Below are positions 1 to 9,331 of a DNA stretch of 48,998 nucleotides, one piece after another. The DNA comes from Actinomycetota bacterium (GTDB lineage: Bacteria > Actinomycetota > Actinomycetes > Nanopelagicales > Nanopelagicaceae): assembly GCA_026392775.1 (NCBI GenBank), contig JAPLBK010000034.1, positions 1-48,998 on the forward strand. The letters are read 5' to 3'. Below the pieces are notes generated by a model. It made no database searches and was not told the DNA's origin. It saw nothing but the letters and a program-made list of their open reading frames with translations. The translations under genes and the position numbers were made by a program. Position 1 is the first letter of the stretch, and every line of letters begins with the position of its first letter.

Positions 1-75
1 TCTGGGGCAGGGGCGGTCTTTATTGGCCTTGCAGTGCTTTTGGGTAGCTCGCTTTTCAGCGTGAAAAAAGAGTAG
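1..75 (+). CDS. C-terminal end of a membrane protein (partial)
   Basis: Frame 1 is open from the window edge to a TAG at 73-75. It encodes 24 residues: one hydrophobic, Gly/Ala/Leu-rich stretch ending in a short charged tail (VKKE). This looks like the last transmembrane helix of a membrane protein with a cytoplasmic tail. The start lies outside the window, so the family cannot be named. In actinobacteria infA usually follows secY-adk-map; this tail is not recognisably methionine aminopeptidase, so another gene sits in between here. Confidence 0.55.
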   Translation, partial: SGAGAVFIGLAVLLGSSLFSVKKE

Positions 76-190
76 ATGTGGCCTGAGTTACACCTATGTA
101 ATTCATTTGGACCGATTTCCCTTATCTGAGCCCGCCCTCTAAACTACGACTTCGCTTGTTTCACGCTCAGAACAGAAATGTGGTTACAGC

Positions 191-412
191 TTGGCTAGTA
201 AAGATGGTGCTATCGAAATGGAAGGCACTGTTGCTGAAGCTTTACCTAATGCAATGTTTCGCGTGGAGCTAACTAATGGACATAAGGTCCTTGCTCACAT
301 AAGCGGCAAGATGCGAAAGAACTACATTCGTATCCTTCCTGCCGATCGTGTGATCGTGGAAATGAGTCCGTATGACCTTACAAAGGGTCGAATTATTTAT
401 CGTTACAAGTAA
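191..412 (+). CDS. infA: translation initiation factor IF-1
   Basis: A 73-residue single OB-fold protein, the normal IF-1 length. It binds the A site of the 30S subunit during initiation with IF-2 and IF-3. The signature stretches [20 protein letters not shown] and [14 protein letters not shown] are nearly invariant in the family. The start is a TTG at 191 with no strong ribosome-binding site; it is chosen because the product then begins [12 protein letters not shown], matching other IF-1 proteins. The gene is followed after 17 bases by rpmJ and opens the ribosomal-protein block, as in most actinobacteria. Confidence 0.97.
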   Translation: MASKDGAIEMEGTVAEALPNAMFRVELTNGHKVLAHISGKMRKNYIRILPADRVIVEMSPYDLTKGRIIYRYK

Positions 413-429
413 CGAAGGAGCACAACGAC

Positions 430-543
430 ATGAAGGTTAATCCAAGCGTTAAGAAGATTTGCGATAAGTGCAAAGTCATTCGCCGCAAGGGTCGCGTCAT
501 GGTCATTTGTGAAAACCTTCGTCACAAGCAACGTCAAGGATAA
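430..543 (+). CDS. rpmJ: 50S ribosomal protein L36
   Basis: A 37-residue ORF with ATG at 430 and TAA at 541. The product begins [20 protein letters not shown] and ends RHKQRQG, the standard L36 length and sequence. Two cysteines in CDKC, a third in VICEN and the histidine in RHKQ form the zinc-binding site of the zinc-containing (C+) form of L36. It sits between infA and rpsM, the conserved place. A GAAGGAG ribosome-binding site precedes the ATG. Confidence 0.97.
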   Translation: MKVNPSVKKICDKCKVIRRKGRVMVICENLRHKQRQG

Positions 544-653
544 ATAAGCACTAACAAACTCGTAATACGACTTTTAGGAAACTAAAAGACCTCTGGACTG
601 GTAGGCCAGGGAACAGTATTGCGGAGGACCTCCAGATATAGATAGGTAGATAC
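544..653 (+). promoter_or_regulatory. leader region upstream of rpsM
   Basis: A 110-base gap separates rpmJ from rpsM. It contains a purine-rich GGAGG followed by CCTCC (near 624-634) that can pair with each other, and a TCTGGA...TCCAGA pair around 592-637. The GGAGG is about 25 bases from the rpsM ATG, too far to be its ribosome-binding site. In E. coli the S4 protein represses the alpha operon through a leader structure upstream of rpsM; a similar role here is only a suggestion from position. Confidence 0.3.
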
Positions 654-1031
654 ATGGCACGTCTTGTCGGTGTCGATCTCCCGCGCGAAAAGCGCTTGGA
701 AGTCGCACTCACTTATATTTTTGGAATGGGTCTTACCCGTTCTCAAAAAACACTAGCAGCGACTGGGATTAGCCCAGACATTCGCGTGAAAGACCTGCAA
801 GAAGCAGATCTAGCAAAGCTACGTGAATACATCGAAGCAAACTTCAAAATCGAAGGTGACCTTCGTCGTGAAATTTCTGGCGACATTCGTCGCAAGGTTG
901 AAATCCAGAGCTACCAAGGCATTCGTCACCGTAAGGGACTTCCTGTTCGTGGTCAGCGCACACATACAAATGCGCGTACACGTAAGGGTCCTCGTAAGGC
1001 AATTGCAGGTAAGAAAATGGTGACTAAGTAA
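654..1031 (+). CDS. rpsM: 30S ribosomal protein S13
   Basis: 125 residues, full length. S13 sits in the head of the 30S subunit and contacts 16S rRNA, S19 and the P-site tRNA. The protein starts [20 protein letters not shown] and has the C-terminal basic segment [20 protein letters not shown], both hallmarks of S13. The stop codon overlaps the rpsK start by one base, so the two genes are translationally coupled. It is the first gene of an alpha-operon arrangement rpsM-rpsK-rpsD-rpoA-rplQ. Confidence 0.98.
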   Translation: MARLVGVDLPREKRLEVALTYIFGMGLTRSQKTLAATGISPDIRVKDLQEADLAKLREYIEANFKIEGDLRREISGDIRRKVEIQSYQGIRHRKGLPVRGQRTHTNARTRKGPRKAIAGKKMVTK

Positions 1032-1450
1032 TGGCCGCTCCTAAAACTAAGACTGCCCCAGTAACAAAGGGCAAAGTCAAAACCCGTAAAAAGGAAAAGA
1101 AGAATGTTGCTGTTGGTAAAGCGTTCATTAAGAGCACTTTCAACAACACAATCATTTCTATTACTGATCCAACCGGCGCTGTTATCTCTTGGTCATCATC
1201 TGGCCAGGTTGGTTACAAGGGCTCACGTAAGTCAACTCCTTTCGCAGCACAGCTTGCAGCAGAAGCCGCAGCTCGTCGCGCACAGGAGCATGGCTTAAAG
1301 AAGGTAGATGTCTTCGTTAAGGGACCTGGTTCCGGACGCGAAACCGCAATCCGTTCATTGCAAGCAGCTGGTTTGGAAGTTGGTGCCATCTCTGATGTAA
1401 CACCTGCTCCACACAACGGCTGCCGTCCATGTAAACCACGTCGAGTTTAA
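1031..1450 (+). CDS. rpsK: 30S ribosomal protein S11
   Basis: 139 residues, a normal S11. It lies on the 30S platform and helps form the mRNA exit path. Diagnostic stretches are VAYG-like [40 protein letters not shown] and [18 protein letters not shown]. The C-terminus reads [12 protein letters not shown], where most bacteria have HNGCRPPKRRRV; the extra cysteine makes a CxxC that may be a lineage trait. The start overlaps the rpsM stop by one base. Confidence 0.98.
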   Translation: MAAPKTKTAPVTKGKVKTRKKEKKNVAVGKAFIKSTFNNTIISITDPTGAVISWSSSGQVGYKGSRKSTPFAAQLAAEAAARRAQEHGLKKVDVFVKGPGSGRETAIRSLQAAGLEVGAISDVTPAPHNGCRPCKPRRV

Positions 1451-1466
1451 GGAAGGAAGAGAATAA

Positions 1467-2093
1467 ATGGCTCGTTATACCGGAGCAGACTGCAAGCGTT
1501 GCCGTCGCGAAAAAGTAAAGCTCTTCCTTAAGGGCGCAAAGTGCGATGGACCAAAGTGTCCTATCGAATCACGTCCATATCCACCAGGACAGCATGGTCG
1601 TGGCCGTGCAAAAGAATCTGAATACCTCATGCAGATGCGCGAAAAGCAAAAGTGCGCACGTATTTACGGTGTTCTAGAAAAGCAGTTCCGTGGTTATTAC
1701 GAAGAAGCTAACCGCAAGCAGGGCAAGACTGGTGAAAACCTTCTTGTCATTCTTGAAACTCGTCTAGATAACGTTGTATTCCGTGCAGGCTTTGCAAAGA
1801 GCCGCGACATGGCACGTCAGCTAGTACGTCACGGTCACTTCTTAGTGAATGGCAAGAAGGTAAACATTCCTTCAATGCGTGTCTCTGCGATGGACATCAT
1901 TGATGTTCTTCCAAAGTCATTGGATCTCACACCATTCATCGTGGCTAGCGCTGAACTTGGCGAGAAGGCAGTACCGGCTTGGATGGAGGTTGTTGGTTCT
2001 CAGATGAGAATCATCATTCACTCAGTTCCTGCTCGTGCCGTCATCGACACTCAGGTTCAAGAGCAGCTCATCGTTGAACTTTATTCGAAGTAA
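1467..2093 (+). CDS. rpsD: 30S ribosomal protein S4 (zinc-containing form)
   Basis: 208 residues. S4 nucleates 30S assembly on 16S rRNA and can act as an operon repressor. The N-terminus carries four cysteines at C9, C12, C26 and C31 (C-x2-C-x13-C-x4-C), the same spacing as the zinc site of Thermus S4, followed by RPYPPGQHG and an S4 RNA-binding domain around residues 97-160 (LDNVVFRAGFAKSRDMARQL). S4 of well-known actinobacteria such as Mycobacterium lacks these cysteines, so this is the C+ paralogue type. A GGAAGGA ribosome-binding site precedes the ATG. Confidence 0.98.
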   Translation: MARYTGADCKRCRREKVKLFLKGAKCDGPKCPIESRPYPPGQHGRGRAKESEYLMQMREKQKCARIYGVLEKQFRGYYEEANRKQGKTGENLLVILETRLDNVVFRAGFAKSRDMARQLVRHGHFLVNGKKVNIPSMRVSAMDIIDVLPKSLDLTPFIVASAELGEKAVPAWMEVVGSQMRIIIHSVPARAVIDTQVQEQLIVELYSK

Positions 2094-2197
2094 TTTTTAA
2101 AAGCCCAGAGCTACCAAGCAAAGGGCATGCACGCAGTACCAGTACGACCAAAGCGGAAATCAAATAGTGGATTTCCCGAAAACGAAGAGGAGCAGCA

Positions 2198-3211
2198 GTG
2201 CTAATTGCACAACGTCCCACCCTCAGTGAAGAAGTAATCTCCGAGAATCGCTCACGGTTCATCATTGAACCGCTGGAGCCAGGCTTCGGTTACACACTAG
2301 GCAACAGCATGCGCCGTACATTGCTTTCATCTATTCCAGGTGCAGCAGTGACAAGCATCCGCGTTGCCGGTGCACTTCATGAGTTCACCACTCTTGAAGG
2401 CGTAAAAGAAGATCTCACCGATATCGTTTTGAACATCAAGAACTTGGTTTTCTCTTCAGATAGCGATGAACCAGCCGTTGTTTACATCCGCAAGTCAGGT
2501 GCCGGTCCGGTAACTGGTGCAGATATTGCCGTTCCTTCTGGCGTTGAAATTTATAACCCATCACTTCACTTAGCAACTCTTAACGGCAAGGGATCTCTTG
2601 AGATCGAGCTTACTGTTGAGCGTGGTCGTGGATATGTAACTGCAGTCCAGAACAAGCAAGCTGGGGCTGAAATCGGTCGCATTCCTGTTGACTCAATCTA
2701 TTCACCAGTTTTAAAGGTTACATACAAGGTAGAAGCAACTCGCGTTGAACAGCGCACAGACTTCGATCGCCTTGTTGTAGATGTAGAAACTAAGTCGTCA
2801 ATGAAGCCACGCGATGCTGTTGCATCAGCTGGTCGCACATTGGTTGAACTATTTGGTCTAGCACGCGAACTTAACCTTGAAGCTGAAGGCATTGAGATGG
2901 GGCCATCTGTTATGGATGCCGCTCTTGCTGCAGATCTTGCTCTTCCAATTGAAGATCTTGATTTAACAGTTCGTTCATACAACTGCTTGAAGCGCGAAGG
3001 CATTCACACAGTTGGTGAGTTGGTTGGTCGTTCAGAGGCTGATCTACTTGATATTCGTAACTTTGGTTCAAAATCTATCGATGAGGTCAAGGCAAAGCTT
3101 GTCTCAATGGGAATGTCCCTTAAGGACAGCCCAGCTGGATTTGATCCAACCAAGCACCAAAACTACAACGCAGCAGTTGACGATGAATTCGTCGATGCAG
3201 ATCAGGCCTAG
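2198..3211 (+). CDS. rpoA: DNA-directed RNA polymerase subunit alpha
   Basis: 337 residues. The N-terminal domain (about 1-230) dimerises and scaffolds beta and beta' ([20 protein letters not shown] is a family signature). The C-terminal domain (about 255-315: [20 protein letters not shown]) binds UP elements and activators. The start is a GTG at 2198 preceded by GAGGAG. The 104-base gap after rpsD holds a 7-bp hairpin (arms 2155-2161 and 2170-2176). The acidic C-terminal tail after the CTD is usual for actinobacteria. Confidence 0.98.
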   Translation: MLIAQRPTLSEEVISENRSRFIIEPLEPGFGYTLGNSMRRTLLSSIPGAAVTSIRVAGALHEFTTLEGVKEDLTDIVLNIKNLVFSSDSDEPAVVYIRKSGAGPVTGADIAVPSGVEIYNPSLHLATLNGKGSLEIELTVERGRGYVTAVQNKQAGAEIGRIPVDSIYSPVLKVTYKVEATRVEQRTDFDRLVVDVETKSSMKPRDAVASAGRTLVELFGLARELNLEAEGIEMGPSVMDAALAADLALPIEDLDLTVRSYNCLKREGIHTVGELVGRSEADLLDIRNFGSKSIDEVKAKLVSMGMSLKDSPAGFDPTKHQNYNAAVDDEFVDADQA

Positions 3212-3222
3212 GAGAAAAAGAA

Positions 3223-3588
3223 ATGCCAAAACCAAGTAAAGGTCCTCGTTTGGGTTCAGGCCCATCACACGAACGCTTACTCCTTCGCACTCTCGCAGAG
3301 CAGTTGTTTGAGCACGGCAAGATCACAACAACCGAGGCAAAGGCTAAGCGCCTGCGTCCATTAGCTGAAAAGCTCATCACTTTCGCTAAGAAGGGTGATC
3401 TTCCTGCACGTCGCCAGGTAATGGCACAGATTTCAAATAAGAGCGTTGTACACACTCTATTCACGATAATCGGTCCACGCTTTGCTGCACGTAATGGTGG
3501 ATACACACGCATTACTAAGGTCGGTCCTCGCAAGGGTGACAACGCACCTATGGCAGTAATTGAAGTATTAACTGAGAAAGATAACTAA
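3223..3588 (+). CDS. rplQ: 50S ribosomal protein L17
   Basis: 121 residues, the compact bacterial form. L17 binds 23S rRNA near the exit-tunnel opening. It begins [20 protein letters not shown] and includes the family stretches [20 protein letters not shown] and [13 protein letters not shown]. It follows rpoA after 11 bases with an AGGAGAAAAAG ribosome-binding site. A hairpin resembling a Rho-independent terminator lies 33 bases after its stop, but inside the next ORF (truA). Confidence 0.97.
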   Translation: MPKPSKGPRLGSGPSHERLLLRTLAEQLFEHGKITTTEAKAKRLRPLAEKLITFAKKGDLPARRQVMAQISNKSVVHTLFTIIGPRFAARNGGYTRITKVGPRKGDNAPMAVIEVLTEKDN

Positions 3589-3614
3589 GTCTAAAACCTT
3601 AGAAATTAACTCTC

Positions 3615-4391
3615 ATGACGGAACCCACTCTCTACCCAGAGAGTGGGTTTCTTCGTTTAAGGATTGATTTATCCTACGACGGCACCAATTACTCAGGCTG
3701 GGCAAAACAACCAGACCGTCGCACAGTGCAAGAAGAGTTTGAGAACGCACTTTCGACTATTACACAAACCCCAATAGAAATAATTGTTGCCGGCAGAACT
3801 GATGCTGGAGTCCATGCATCTGGACAAGTTGTCCATGTCGATGTTGCAGAAACCACAAGCCTTGATGATTTAGCTTTTAAGTTAAATCGCATGCTGGATG
3901 AAGATATTCGCATCAATAATGTGGCAGTTGCTACCGGGGCTTTTCATGCCCGCTTTTCTGCAACTCGCAGGCATTACACATACAAGATTATGGATGGCAA
4001 TAAAGCTGTTCCACCTGTCAATCGCTTTGATATCACGCCCTGGTATCGCACCCTTGATGTGGATTTACTCAATTCTGCGAGTGCATTAATGGTGGGCGAA
4101 CATGATTTTGCGGCTTACTGCAAATTCCGTGAAGGTAGCACAACGATTCGCAATCTTGTGCGCTTTGATTGGGTTAGAAATAGCGATGGCATTGTGGTTG
4201 CAGAACTCGCTGCTGATTCATTTTGCTACTCTATGGTGAGAAATCTTATTGGCGCAGCTGTCTGTGTTGCAGAGGGGCGCTTTGGCTCTGATTGGATTCA
4301 AGCGACCTTGGAGAATAAAGAGCGGATCTCAGACTCTCTTGTTTTTCCATCCCGGGGCCTGACTTTGCGCCAGGTGGACTACCCAGAATGA
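3615..4391 (+). CDS. truA: tRNA pseudouridine(38-40) synthase TruA
   Basis: 258 residues. TruA converts uridines 38-40 in the tRNA anticodon arm to pseudouridine. The domain starts at RLRIDLSYDGTNYSGWAKQP (residues 13-32) and the catalytic aspartate lies in AGRTDAGVHASGQV (residues 60-73); a second conserved block is YSMVRNLIGAAV. The ATG at 3615 is the only plausible in-frame start before the catalytic domain. Its first codons coincide with a 12-bp terminator hairpin, so expression may depend on read-through from the ribosomal operon. No good ribosome-binding site is visible. Confidence 0.95.
   Translation: MTEPTLYPESGFLRLRIDLSYDGTNYSGWAKQPDRRTVQEEFENALSTITQTPIEIIVAGRTDAGVHASGQVVHVDVAETTSLDDLAFKLNRMLDEDIRINNVAVATGAFHARFSATRRHYTYKIMDGNKAVPPVNRFDITPWYRTLDVDLLNSASALMVGEHDFAAYCKFREGSTTIRNLVRFDWVRNSDGIVVAELAADSFCYSMVRNLIGAAVCVAEGRFGSDWIQATLENKERISDSLVFPSRGLTLRQVDYPE
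3622..3658 (+). terminator. terminator-like hairpin inside the 5' end of truA
   Basis: Arms AACCCACTCTCT (3622-3633) and AGAGAGTGGGTT (3638-3649) are perfectly complementary over 12 bp, with a 4-base loop and a T-rich tail (TTTCTTCGTTT). Position after rplQ suggests it ends the ribosomal operon. The hairpin covers codons 3-12 of truA. Confidence 0.7.
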
Positions 4392-4488
4392 GGCCATTTT
4401 GACCCATTCGCGCTGCACGGGTACCCTAATCCTCTGCCCTTAAAAGGGGCTTGGCAGTAACCATACGAATAAGAAGGTAGGCAATAGC

Positions 4489-4941
4489 GTGCGTACATAC
4501 AGTCCAAAAGCTGGTGATGCAGTCCGTAAGTGGCACATCATCGATGCACAAGATGTGGTCTTGGGCCGTCTTGCAACACATGCTGCCGTTCTACTTCGTG
4601 GAAAGCACAAGCCAACATTTGCACCACATATGGACATGGGTGACTTCGTCATCGTTATTAATGCAGAAAAGATTGCCTTGTCAGGTAATAAGGCAAAGCA
4701 GAAGTGGGCTCACCATCACTCAGGTTTCCCAGGCGGTTTAACGTCAACTGTGTACGGCGAACTTCTTGAGAAGCACCCAACTCGCGCAGTTGAAAAGGCA
4801 ATCAAGGGAATGATTCCTAAGAATCGTCTTGGTAAGGATATTGCTTCAAAGCTAAAGGTTTATGCAGGACCAAATCACCCACATGGAGCACAAGCACCAA
4901 CACCATATGTATTCGATCAAGTTTCACAAATCGTGAAGTAA
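4489..4941 (+). CDS. rplM: 50S ribosomal protein L13
   Basis: 150 residues. L13 is an early-assembly protein of the 50S subunit. Diagnostic stretches are [36 protein letters not shown] and [12 protein letters not shown]. Translation starts at GTG 4489 after GAAGGTAGG. The 97-base gap upstream contains a small GC hairpin (GCCCTT/AAGGGGC) that could belong to an L13 leader. rpsI follows 3 bases after the stop, the usual two-gene operon. Confidence 0.97.
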   Translation: MRTYSPKAGDAVRKWHIIDAQDVVLGRLATHAAVLLRGKHKPTFAPHMDMGDFVIVINAEKIALSGNKAKQKWAHHHSGFPGGLTSTVYGELLEKHPTRAVEKAIKGMIPKNRLGKDIASKLKVYAGPNHPHGAQAPTPYVFDQVSQIVK

Positions 4942-4944
4942 GGG

Positions 4945-5439
4945 ATGACAATGTCAGAGAACACAACAGATTTCGATCTCGATGAGGCCGAAGTTCCTAC
5001 TTCATACTCTTCTTCAACTCCAGCACCAGCAACCAACCGCCCAGCTATCAAGGCTCCAGGTCGCGGAATAGGCCGTCGTAAAGAGGCAGTTGCACGTGTT
5101 CGCTTAGTTCCAGGAAGCGGCAAGTGGGTTGTTAACGGAAAGACTCTTGAAAACTATTTCCCAAATAAGGTTCACCAACAGCTAGTGTCAGAACCATTTC
5201 GCACAGTTGGTGCAGAGAATTCATACGATGTCTTCGCCCGTATCAATGGTGGCGGAGTTTCTGGTCAAGCTGGTGCATTACGTCTAGGCGTTGCACGTTC
5301 ACTAAACCAGATCGATGAAGAGGCAAACCGTCCAGCACTCAAAAAAGCTGGATTCCTTTCACGTGATGCACGTGTTATCGAGCGCAAGAAGTACGGCCTT
5401 AAGAAGGCACGTAAGCGTTCTCAATACAGCAAGCGTTAA
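4945..5439 (+). CDS. rpsI: 30S ribosomal protein S9
   Basis: 164 residues. S9 sits in the 30S head and its C-terminal tail (here [12 protein letters not shown]) reaches the P-site tRNA. The conserved body begins around residue 40 ([19 protein letters not shown]); the first ~38 residues are an acidic then Ser/Thr/Pro/Ala-rich extension, common in actinobacterial S9. Start could be ATG 4945 or ATG 4951; the first fits the immediate upstream AAGGG. It overlaps nothing but is only 3 bases after rplM. Confidence 0.97.
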   Translation: MTMSENTTDFDLDEAEVPTSYSSSTPAPATNRPAIKAPGRGIGRRKEAVARVRLVPGSGKWVVNGKTLENYFPNKVHQQLVSEPFRTVGAENSYDVFARINGGGVSGQAGALRLGVARSLNQIDEEANRPALKKAGFLSRDARVIERKKYGLKKARKRSQYSKR

Positions 5440-5466
5440 TTCACACTTTCTAGCAAAGGAGTTCCA

Positions 5467-6807
5467 ATGGCGCTCTTTGGTACTGATGGAATTCGTGGCT
5501 TAGCTAATCGTGATTTAACTGCAGAGATTGCTTTAGATGTTTCCGTTGCTGCTGCCCATGTTTTGGTTGAAAGCTCATCAAATAAGGACCATCGCCCCAC
5601 TGCAATAGTGGGTCAAGATTCCCGTGCATCTGGAGAGTTCTTAGAAGCAGCTGTTGTTGCTGGTTTAACAAGTGCTGGAATCAATGTTTATCGCGTTGGC
5701 GTTTTACCCACTCCTGCAATTGCCCACCTTGTTGCCGAATCAAAGGCAGATCTTGGTGTGATGATCAGTGCTTCACATAATCCAATGCCAGATAATGGAA
5801 TTAAGCTATTTGCCCGTGGTGGTGGCAAGTTAGATGATGCCATTGAAGCTCGTATTGAAGCGCGCATGGGTGAAGATTGGGAACGTCCAATAGGTAAAAA
5901 CGTGGGCCGAGCAATTAATGATGACAGTGCCACTGAGCGCTATTTGAAGCATTTGCTCTCATCAGTTGAAACACCACTGAAGGGTTTAAAGATTGTTGTG
6001 GACTGCGCAAACGGTGCATCATCCTTTGTTGCACCTGAGGCATATCGCAGAGCTGGCGCTGAAGTAGTTGCCATCTTTAATCAACCTGATGGTTGGAACA
6101 TTAATGATGATTGCGGTTCTACCCACCTTCATCAACTTCGTGCCGCAGTTCTTAAAGAAGGTGCCGATGTTGGTATTGCCCATGATGGTGATGCTGATCG
6201 TTGCTTAGCAATTGATGCTGCTGGAAATGAAATTGATGGCGACCACATTCTGACTTTGTTAGCTCGTGGCTTTAAAGCCCGTGGCAAGTTAAAGGCCAAC
6301 ACAGTTGTTGGCACAGTAATGAGCAATCTTGGTTTCATGCATGCAATGAAAGATGCAGGAATTGATGTTGTGACAACCCCTGTTGGTGATCGCTACGTTC
6401 TTGAGAACATGATTGCAAATGATTATTCATTAGGCGGGGAGCAGTCGGGCCATGTCATCATGCGCGATCTTGCAAATACCGGAGACGGTATTTTAACTGC
6501 ACTGCAGCTGCTTCAAGAGGTTGTTCGCACGGGTAAGACTTTGCAAGAACTTGCAGCAACTATGGTTCGTTTTCCTCAAGTTCTCATCAATGTAAAAGAT
6601 GTTGTGAAAGATAAATTGGCAGGATCTGCAGTAATTACCGCAGCAGTTAAATCTGCCGAAGCACGTTTGGCTGATAGCGGGCGTGTATTACTACGCGCAT
6701 CTGGCACAGAACCTTTGGTAAGAGTCATGGTGGAAGCTGCCAGTGATAGCCTTGCCGAAGAAGTTGCAAGAGAACTTGCAGATATCGTAAAAAGCGAACT
6801 GGGGTAA
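5467..6807 (+). CDS. glmM: phosphoglucosamine mutase
   Basis: 446 residues, typical length. GlmM interconverts glucosamine-6-phosphate and glucosamine-1-phosphate for UDP-GlcNAc and peptidoglycan. It begins with FGTDGIRGLAN, has the phosphoserine loop ISASHNPMPDNGIK, the metal-binding loop DGDADRC and the sugar loop GGEQSGHVI, then the phosphate-binding RASGTEPLVRVMVE near the C-terminus. An AAGGAG ribosome-binding site precedes the ATG. glmS follows after 6 bases, so the two consecutive pathway steps form one operon. Confidence 0.97.
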   Translation: MALFGTDGIRGLANRDLTAEIALDVSVAAAHVLVESSSNKDHRPTAIVGQDSRASGEFLEAAVVAGLTSAGINVYRVGVLPTPAIAHLVAESKADLGVMISASHNPMPDNGIKLFARGGGKLDDAIEARIEARMGEDWERPIGKNVGRAINDDSATERYLKHLLSSVETPLKGLKIVVDCANGASSFVAPEAYRRAGAEVVAIFNQPDGWNINDDCGSTHLHQLRAAVLKEGADVGIAHDGDADRCLAIDAAGNEIDGDHILTLLARGFKARGKLKANTVVGTVMSNLGFMHAMKDAGIDVVTTPVGDRYVLENMIANDYSLGGEQSGHVIMRDLANTGDGILTALQLLQEVVRTGKTLQELAATMVRFPQVLINVKDVVKDKLAGSAVITAAVKSAEARLADSGRVLLRASGTEPLVRVMVEAASDSLAEEVARELADIVKSELG

Positions 6808-6813
6808 GAAACT

Positions 6814-8652
6814 ATGTGCGGAATTGTGGGTTACAGCGGGCCACAATCTGCAGCAACGCCTTTAATCGAAGGTCTACGTCGCCTTGAATACCGCGGCTAT
6901 GACTCAGCCGGAATCGCACTTGGAACACCCGGCACACTCTTTATTGAAAAGAAAGCTGGGAAGCTTTCAAATCTTGAAGAATCTTTAGATTCATCCCTTC
7001 CAGTAGTTCATTCTGGAATCGGTCACACACGCTGGGCAACACATGGCGGACCAACAGATGGCAACGCCCACCCACATGTTGATAACGAAGGCAAGTTAGC
7101 GGTTATTCATAATGGAATTATTGAGAATTACTCAGAGCTTCGAAAAGAGTTAGAGGCTCGTGGACATAAGTTTTCTTCAGAAACAGATACAGAATCAGTT
7201 GCACACCTTCTCAGTGATTTGCGCAAGAAGCACAATGGCGATCTATCTGCAGCAATGCGTGAAGCAGTTAAAGCGCTAAGAGGCTCATTTACCCTCCTTG
7301 CAATCCATGCAGATGCACCAGAGGTGGTTGTTGGTGTGCGCAGAAACTCACCATTAGTTGTTGGTTTAGGAAAAGGTGAGAACTTTATGGCATCTGATGT
7401 TGCAGCATTTATCGATTACACCAAGCGTGCGATTGAACTTGGCCAAGATGAAGTAGTCACAATGACTCCTAGTTCGGTGAAAATTACCGATTTAGAAGGC
7501 AAGGCAGTGGCACCTAAGGAATATCAAATAACCTGGGATGCAACTGCTGCTCAAAAGGGTGGTTTTACACACTTTATGCTCAAGGAAATCTTTGAACAAC
7601 CAAAGGCAGTTGCCGATACTTTGATTGGTCGATTAAGTGATAACAAGCAAATAGTTCTAGATGAGCTGCGCATGAGCGCTGATGAGATCCGTGCACTCAA
7701 GAAAATAACTGTTATTGCTTGCGGTACTGCCTATCACGCAGGTTTAGTTGCCAAGTATGCAATTGAAAAGTGGGCAAAGATTCCAGTTGAGGTTGAGATT
7801 GCTAGTGAATTTAGATATCGCGATCCGATTATCGATGCTGGCACATTAGTTATCGCTATTTCACAATCAGGTGAAACGATGGACACCTTGATGGCTGTGC
7901 GCCATGCCAAGGCTGCTGGTGGTCGAGTATTGGCGATTTGTAATACAAACTCTTCAACAATTCCACGTGAATCAGATGCAGTTCTCTACACACATGCCGG
8001 TCCTGAGATTGCAGTAGCTTCTACTAAAGCGCTACTGACGCAGATGGTTGCGGTTTACTTGATTGGTCTGCATTTAGCCCAAGTAAATGGGGCGCTTAAA
8101 GATGCTGAAGTAGAGAGCATGTATAAAGAGCTACTGGAACTTCCTAGAAAGATTGAACAGATTCTAGAAACAGTAGAGCCGTTGCGCGCTCTTACTCGAA
8201 GCTTTGCCGAGAACAATATTGTCCTGTTCCTGGGTAGAAATATTGGATACCCAGTTGCACTCGAAGGTGCGCTGAAGTTAAAAGAGCTTGCTTACATTCA
8301 TGCCGAAGGATTTGCTGGCGGGGAACTTAAGCATGGTCCAATTGCCTTAATTGATCAGGGCACACCAGTAATTGCCATTCTTCCTGCAGGACATGAACAC
8401 GCGTTGGATGAAAAGATGCTGAGCAATATCCAAGAAGTAAAGGCACGTGGTGCTCGCGTCATTGTTATCGCTGAAGAAGGTGCCCATGTTGAGGGTGCAG
8501 AGCACATCATTCGTATTCCAGTAGTTCCAGCACTTTTACAACCAGTCTTGGCCACAGTGCCATTACAGGTCTTTGCATACGAGATGGCAGTTGCACGAGG
8601 CAATGACGTTGACCAACCTAGAAACTTGGCTAAATCAGTTACAGTTGAGTAA
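6814..8652 (+). CDS. glmS: glutamine-fructose-6-phosphate aminotransferase (isomerising)
   Basis: 612 residues. GlmS makes glucosamine-6-phosphate from fructose-6-phosphate and glutamine. The N-terminal class II glutaminase domain begins MCGIVGYSG, with Cys2 as nucleophile and the HTRWATHGGPTD motif. Two SIS domains follow (CGTAYHAG and SQSGETMDTL in the first, FLGRNIGYPVALEGALKLKE in the second). The C-terminus ends NLAKSVTVE as in the family. No glmS ribozyme-like space exists upstream: only 6 bases separate it from glmM. Confidence 0.98.
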   Translation: MCGIVGYSGPQSAATPLIEGLRRLEYRGYDSAGIALGTPGTLFIEKKAGKLSNLEESLDSSLPVVHSGIGHTRWATHGGPTDGNAHPHVDNEGKLAVIHNGIIENYSELRKELEARGHKFSSETDTESVAHLLSDLRKKHNGDLSAAMREAVKALRGSFTLLAIHADAPEVVVGVRRNSPLVVGLGKGENFMASDVAAFIDYTKRAIELGQDEVVTMTPSSVKITDLEGKAVAPKEYQITWDATAAQKGGFTHFMLKEIFEQPKAVADTLIGRLSDNKQIVLDELRMSADEIRALKKITVIACGTAYHAGLVAKYAIEKWAKIPVEVEIASEFRYRDPIIDAGTLVIAISQSGETMDTLMAVRHAKAAGGRVLAICNTNSSTIPRESDAVLYTHAGPEIAVASTKALLTQMVAVYLIGLHLAQVNGALKDAEVESMYKELLELPRKIEQILETVEPLRALTRSFAENNIVLFLGRNIGYPVALEGALKLKELAYIHAEGFAGGELKHGPIALIDQGTPVIAILPAGHEHALDEKMLSNIQEVKARGARVIVIAEEGAHVEGAEHIIRIPVVPALLQPVLATVPLQVFAYEMAVARGNDVDQPRNLAKSVTVE

Positions 8653-9321
8653 ATGCAAACAGAGACTCAAAACCGAAGAAAACAGATGGATCGCGCATTG
8701 CGCTGGTCTTTATTGCTCTTTACGGGTTTTCTTTTAGTAACTCAGCAAGTACTTACTTTTGGCCCTTTAGTTGGATATGACAAAAAGATTAATAGTGATC
8801 CCAAACCACAGTTTGAAGGTTTTCCTGGATTCATTCTTCGCAGATTAGATGATTTAGGGCTACGTGGATTAACAGCAACTGTTTTACTCCTAGCCGCCTC
8901 TTTTATTGCTTATAAGTTCAAAACTTGGCGACCGTTGAACTTAGCTTTTCTTTCATTGATATTATTGAATCTAGTTGTTGGAACATCTAAATTACTCTTA
9001 GGAAGAACTAAACCCCGGGATGGTTTCGATTTGTTACATGCTGGTGGAATGTCTTATCCAAGTGGGCATGCATCGAACGCTGTCTTATCCTGGGGGATTT
9101 TGGCTTACTTAATTTATAGATATGCAAAGGTGGATAGATACCAAGGCCGCCTTGCAAGTGCTGGTGTTGTAATGATTTCATTAACTGTGTGCATCGTTTC
9201 ACTCATTCGCCATACCCACTGGTTTACTGATTTATTGGGGGGTCTATTCATTGGAAGTGCCTTACTTGTGGCAGTCATTGCAGTGGATCGCTACGTTCCC
9301 TCAAAGAGCCAACTGCACTAG
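8653..9321 (+). CDS. PAP2-family membrane phosphatase
   Basis: 222 residues, several hydrophobic segments (about 15-33, 70-88, 95-113, 135-150, 165-182, 190-208). Phosphatase motifs are present in order: [22 protein letters not shown] and [12 protein letters not shown], containing the PSGH and HxxxD catalytic histidines. Such enzymes dephosphorylate lipid phosphates such as undecaprenyl pyrophosphate or phosphatidate. The ATG directly abuts the glmS stop (TAAATG), and the neighbours make cell-wall precursors, so a role in recycling the undecaprenyl carrier is likely but unproven. Confidence 0.85.
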   Translation: MQTETQNRRKQMDRALRWSLLLFTGFLLVTQQVLTFGPLVGYDKKINSDPKPQFEGFPGFILRRLDDLGLRGLTATVLLLAASFIAYKFKTWRPLNLAFLSLILLNLVVGTSKLLLGRTKPRDGFDLLHAGGMSYPSGHASNAVLSWGILAYLIYRYAKVDRYQGRLASAGVVMISLTVCIVSLIRHTHWFTDLLGGLFIGSALLVAVIAVDRYVPSKSQLH

Positions 9322-9331
9322 GCTTAACTAC

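Noticed and set aside
6808..6813. glmS ribozyme
   Set aside because: Only six bases separate glmM and glmS, so no ribozyme can lie there.
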